This document shows, one piece after another, positions 61,545 through 64,000 of a stretch of DNA of 64,000 nucleotides. The position numbers were made by a program, and so were the translations under genes. Where the stretch lies: contig CATLGW010000006.1 in assembly GCA_949948715.1 (NCBI GenBank), positions 18,096-82,095 on the forward strand, written 5' to 3'. The stretch's first letter is position 1. Each line of letters opens with the position of its first letter. Origin of the DNA: an uncultured Lachnospiraceae bacterium (lineage in GTDB: Bacteria; Bacillota; Clostridia; Lachnospirales; Lachnospiraceae). Under the pieces are notes generated by a model that worked only from the letters and a program-made list of their open reading frames with translations, did not search any database and was not told the origin of the DNA.

Positions 61545-62632
61545 TGATGAATATATTAAGCAAGATGAACCTGGAGGCGCATCAGGGGAGGCCTCTGACA
61601 CCGGAAAATAAGTGCCTGACGCTATGGAGGCCTTCGGACCGGTTTGTACACTGTTGCATCGAGAGCCGGGGCTGCAGGTTTAGCCGGGACAGCGGAGCCT
61701 GCATTATGTGTGACTATGGGATCGGCAGAGGTCTCTCCGGGGAGGAGCTGGAGAAGGCTCTGCGGGAAGAGCTGCAGCCCGAGCTGGACGGCGTTTCCAT
61801 GGTGCTGTTTGGCTCCTACGGGAGCGTGTTTGACACGGGCGAGATTTCGGCGGAGTGCTTTGACGTGATTTTGGATTTTGCGGCAGGGCTGGGGCTGGAG
61901 GAGGTGATCTTCGAGACCCATTGCTGTACGGTGACCGAAGAAATTCTGGCCAAGATACGGAAGAAATTTCCTCCCCCTAGTCCTCGGGTGACCGTGGAGA
62001 TGGGATATGAATCCTGCGATTCCTATGTCCTTGAAAATTGCCTGAATAAGACGCTGAATCTGGGACAATTATGCCATGCGGTTGAGCTGGTGCATAAATA
62101 CGATATGGAGGCCAGTTTTAATGTATTTCTCGGCGCCCCCTTTCTGAGCGCGCCGCAGCAGCTTGAAACGGCGGTGCAATCCGTGGAGTGGGCCTTTGAA
62201 AAGGGAGCGGATTCGGTGGTGGTTTTCCCCTGCAACATCAAACCTTTCACGCTGCTTTATCGTCTGTACGAAAGAGGGATCTACCGTCCGGTGTCCCAGT
62301 GGATGCTGGTGGAGCTTTTATCCCGCATTCCGGAGGAATTTTTGGGCCGTGTAACCCTCTCCTGGTATGGAGACCGCGGCAATTTTTATGAGAATGACAG
62401 TTTTCCTCTGATTCCGCCTCAGGACTGTGAGCGGTGCCATGACAGGATATTTACATTCTATCGGGAGTTTATGGGGGAGAGGGAGGCTTCCGGGAGAAAG
62501 CGCCTGGTGGAGCGGTTTGTGCAGGAGAAGATGGACTGCGGCTGCCGGGGGGATTTTCTGGAAGAACTGAAGAACCGTAAGAAACGGCTTTCTCCGGAGG
62601 AAATTGAGGAGCTGCTGCAAAGGATAAAGTGA
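61544..62632 (+). CDS. Radical-SAM protein with archaeosine-type cluster motif
   Basis: 362 residues. The cluster cysteines are C44, C53 and C56 in RGCRFSRDSGACIMC (CX8CX2C), not the usual CX3CX2C. This spacing is like the TIGR01210/RaSEA group of radical-SAM proteins, from memory and without a search. The TIM-barrel part continues through FGSYGSVFDTGEI, EMGYESCDSYVLENCLNKTL and VVFPCNIKP. A C-terminal Cys set (DCERCHD, MDCGCRG) may bind another metal. No tRNA-modification gene lies beside it. ATG 61544 overlaps the stop of the ATP-grasp gene by one base. It is translationally coupled to both neighbours. Confidence 0.82.
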   Translation: MMNILSKMNLEAHQGRPLTPENKCLTLWRPSDRFVHCCIESRGCRFSRDSGACIMCDYGIGRGLSGEELEKALREELQPELDGVSMVLFGSYGSVFDTGEISAECFDVILDFAAGLGLEEVIFETHCCTVTEEILAKIRKKFPPPSPRVTVEMGYESCDSYVLENCLNKTLNLGQLCHAVELVHKYDMEASFNVFLGAPFLSAPQQLETAVQSVEWAFEKGADSVVVFPCNIKPFTLLYRLYERGIYRPVSQWMLVELLSRIPEEFLGRVTLSWYGDRGNFYENDSFPLIPPQDCERCHDRIFTFYREFMGEREASGRKRLVERFVQEKMDCGCRGDFLEELKNRKKRLSPEEIEELLQRIK

Positions 62633-62649
62633 CCGGAAGGGTATGGGGA

Positions 62650-63915
62650 ATGAAGGGGAAAAGAAAAACGGAGTGGGGGGATTTGCTGCTTCAGAGCTTG
62701 AAAGTGAGAGAGCTGAGGGCTCTTGATATATTTTGTTTTGTGGCTGCCATATTTTTTGTACTGTACATTTATATAGGGGGCTTCCGCATGGATCAATACG
62801 CCGTCACCATTTTCGGCACCACGGCGGGAATTGTGGGTACCCTGTTTGGACTGACGGCGGCTTCCTATGCCTTTATCTGGGGAGATTTGAGGTCTGACGG
62901 CCAGAAAAACCGCCATCTGGGAAAGGTGCTGGAGCAATACAGTGAAAAGCTTTGGCTGCTTTTTCGGCGCTCTTTACTGTTATCCGTGGCGGTCATTATT
63001 ACCAGTCTGGGCGGTTTGGCGTTTGCGCAGCATATAACGGAGCCAAGCTTGTTTAAGGCAGAACAGGATTTCGTTAGGAGCGTGTCAGACCCCTTTGAAA
63101 AGAGACCGCGTTTGTCTGAGGGCGCGCCGCTGGAAAAACACGGAAGAATAGATTATACTGCCCGATATTTCAATGAGAAGCCTATAGTTATCTCCTTATG
63201 GGCTCTGTTCAATCTGATGTTGTCCCTCTGCGCGGTATATACCATGGCAGATATGAACAGGGCCGTATTTCAGAGAAACAAGCAGTATGCCGCAATCGCT
63301 GAGTCTGTTTTAGACGACATAAATGAAAAATACAATATGGAGCTGGAGGACGGCAAGACGCCCCGTCTCAACAGTATAGAATATGAAAAGATTCATAACC
63401 TGGAAATTTTGGTGGAGAGAATCCTCAAAAACCATGAGAGCATCGGAGAGGCCTTCTCGGAGTATCAGAGGAGGAGAGAACTGCTGACGGCGGTTATGAC
63501 AAACAGCCTAAAGTCCTTCTACGGTGTGGCGGGCAAGGAGAGGGAGGGGGAGCCAGGGGACCGGGATCAAAAAGGCCAGGACCAAGAGAATCAGGATCAC
63601 AAGGGATGGAGCTGTCTGGAAGATAAGAAGCGCATCGACCATCGTAAGCAATGCCGCGAGAATGCGAAGCGGGAGTATGAAAGGCTGACAGGGGGAGACA
63701 GTCTGCTTTCCCGGAAGCAGGAACAAGAACAGAAACAAAAACAAGAGAAATTACCGCCTTTAAACTGCGGTTTCATCGCCGTGTATGAGGATATGCTTGC
63801 CTTTCGGGATAACAGTCTGGTGTGGGAAGAGATGCACGGCGCGGCGGAAGCGGGGAAAGAGGGGATCAAGGATCTGCTCATACTTCGCACACTGATATAT
63901 GCTAAAGAATTATAA
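62650..63915 (+). CDS. Multi-pass membrane protein of the radical-SAM operon
   Basis: 421 residues. About four transmembrane helices lie in the first half (about 27-50, 60-80, 108-130, 185-205), then a soluble, charged region, a low-complexity Gln/Glu/Lys/Asp segment (about 300-375) and a folded C-terminus. It has no match I recognise. ATG 62650 follows GGAAGGG by seven bases; a GTG at 62629 would overlap the preceding stop. By position it should be the third gene of the operon, so it may be the membrane partner, exporter or target of the pathway; that is inference. Confidence 0.72.
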   Translation: MKGKRKTEWGDLLLQSLKVRELRALDIFCFVAAIFFVLYIYIGGFRMDQYAVTIFGTTAGIVGTLFGLTAASYAFIWGDLRSDGQKNRHLGKVLEQYSEKLWLLFRRSLLLSVAVIITSLGGLAFAQHITEPSLFKAEQDFVRSVSDPFEKRPRLSEGAPLEKHGRIDYTARYFNEKPIVISLWALFNLMLSLCAVYTMADMNRAVFQRNKQYAAIAESVLDDINEKYNMELEDGKTPRLNSIEYEKIHNLEILVERILKNHESIGEAFSEYQRRRELLTAVMTNSLKSFYGVAGKEREGEPGDRDQKGQDQENQDHKGWSCLEDKKRIDHRKQCRENAKREYERLTGGDSLLSRKQEQEQKQKQEKLPPLNCGFIAVYEDMLAFRDNSLVWEEMHGAAEAGKEGIKDLLILRTLIYAKEL

Positions 63916-63960
63916 AAATCAATTGCTCCACAAATAAAAATGGTATAGGCACTCTGTTTT

Positions 63961-63969
63961 TGCTATAAT
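63961..63969 (+). promoter_or_regulatory. Possible extended -10 promoter at window end
   Basis: TGCTATAAT (TATAAT 63964-63969) fits an extended -10, but the -35 position (TGGTAT) is poor. The gene it would serve lies beyond the window. Confidence 0.35.
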
Positions 63970-64000
63970 GAAATTACCCTCTAATATCATCAGCAAAAGG

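Noticed and set aside
59107..63915. RiPP interpretation of the radical-SAM operon
   Set aside because: No short precursor-like ORF with a good ribosome site was found in or directly before the operon, so the claim is kept at pathway level.
1..64000. CRISPR arrays, rRNA, tRNA, insertion sequences and prophage genes
   Set aside because: I looked for regular spaced repeats, cloverleaf-type sequences, transposase motifs and phage structural genes and saw none.

Overview
The window looks like chromosome of a spore-forming, anaerobic, motile member of the Clostridia, most likely a Lachnospiraceae gut bacterium. The reasons are Gram-positive signals throughout (AGGAGG-type ribosome sites, GTG/TTG starts, near-consensus sigma-A promoters, a T-box leader), a clostridial gene set (ferredoxin-dependent indolepyruvate oxidoreductase, type 1B PyrK/PyrD, a spore DUF3794/LysM protein, a SpoIIQ-like protein) and three sites resembling flagellar sigma-D promoters although no flagellar gene lies here. 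By eye the GC content is in the mid-50s percent. No rRNA, tRNA, insertion sequence, prophage or CRISPR array was seen. Gene calls rest on reading the translations; no database search was possible.

Layout. 1-7968: tail of a cut gene, an isoleucine T-box (AUC specifier) and ileS, a polytopic membrane protein, and glycogen phosphorylase with a strong terminator. 7975-13684: a minus-strand hemerythrin/response-regulator fusion, then an AMP-forming acyl-CoA ligase with iorA and iorB. 13718-15242 (minus): an amidohydrolase and a P-loop kinase-like protein. 15540-24666: a membrane protein, a large EAL sensor, an aconitase-like hydratase with a repeat-rich leader, an SseB-like protein, and an EF-hand-like protein behind a perfect sigma-D site. 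24876-31017: a degenerate LytM (SpoIIQ-like) protein, an amidohydrolase, a GH9-like lipoprotein, ddl and murF. 31045-35451: plsC (minus), a PrcB-like lipoprotein, pyrC, pyrK and pyrD. 35534-39692: DUF3794/LysM protein, a sigma-D-type hypothetical, an XRE regulator next to a palindromic operator, a TadZ-like protein, and a small hypothetical with a leader ORF.

40001-51396 is mostly housekeeping: ispE, a GntR regulator, a small membrane protein, murI, DUF1934, a minus-strand membrane-anchored protein, cardiolipin synthase, a lipoprotein foldase, asnS, an NlpC/P60 hydrolase and recQ. 51618-57154 holds a hypothetical protein, a cytoplasmic GH28-like protein and a GT-C-like membrane protein. 57241-58923 (minus) is a methyl-accepting chemotaxis protein.

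The best candidate for an undescribed system is 59107-63915. A strong promoter and a hairpin-rich leader precede three overlapping genes: a 768-residue protein joining an ATP-grasp domain to a CX3CX2C radical-SAM domain, a second radical-SAM protein with a CX8CX2C cluster motif like archaeosine-type enzymes, and a multi-pass membrane protein. The stop/start overlaps suggest one pathway. Its substrate cannot be told from the sequence. A second cross-cutting observation is a recurring hairpin followed by GAGGAA-type ribosome site, found directly before iorA, iorB, the GntR gene and cardiolipin synthase.
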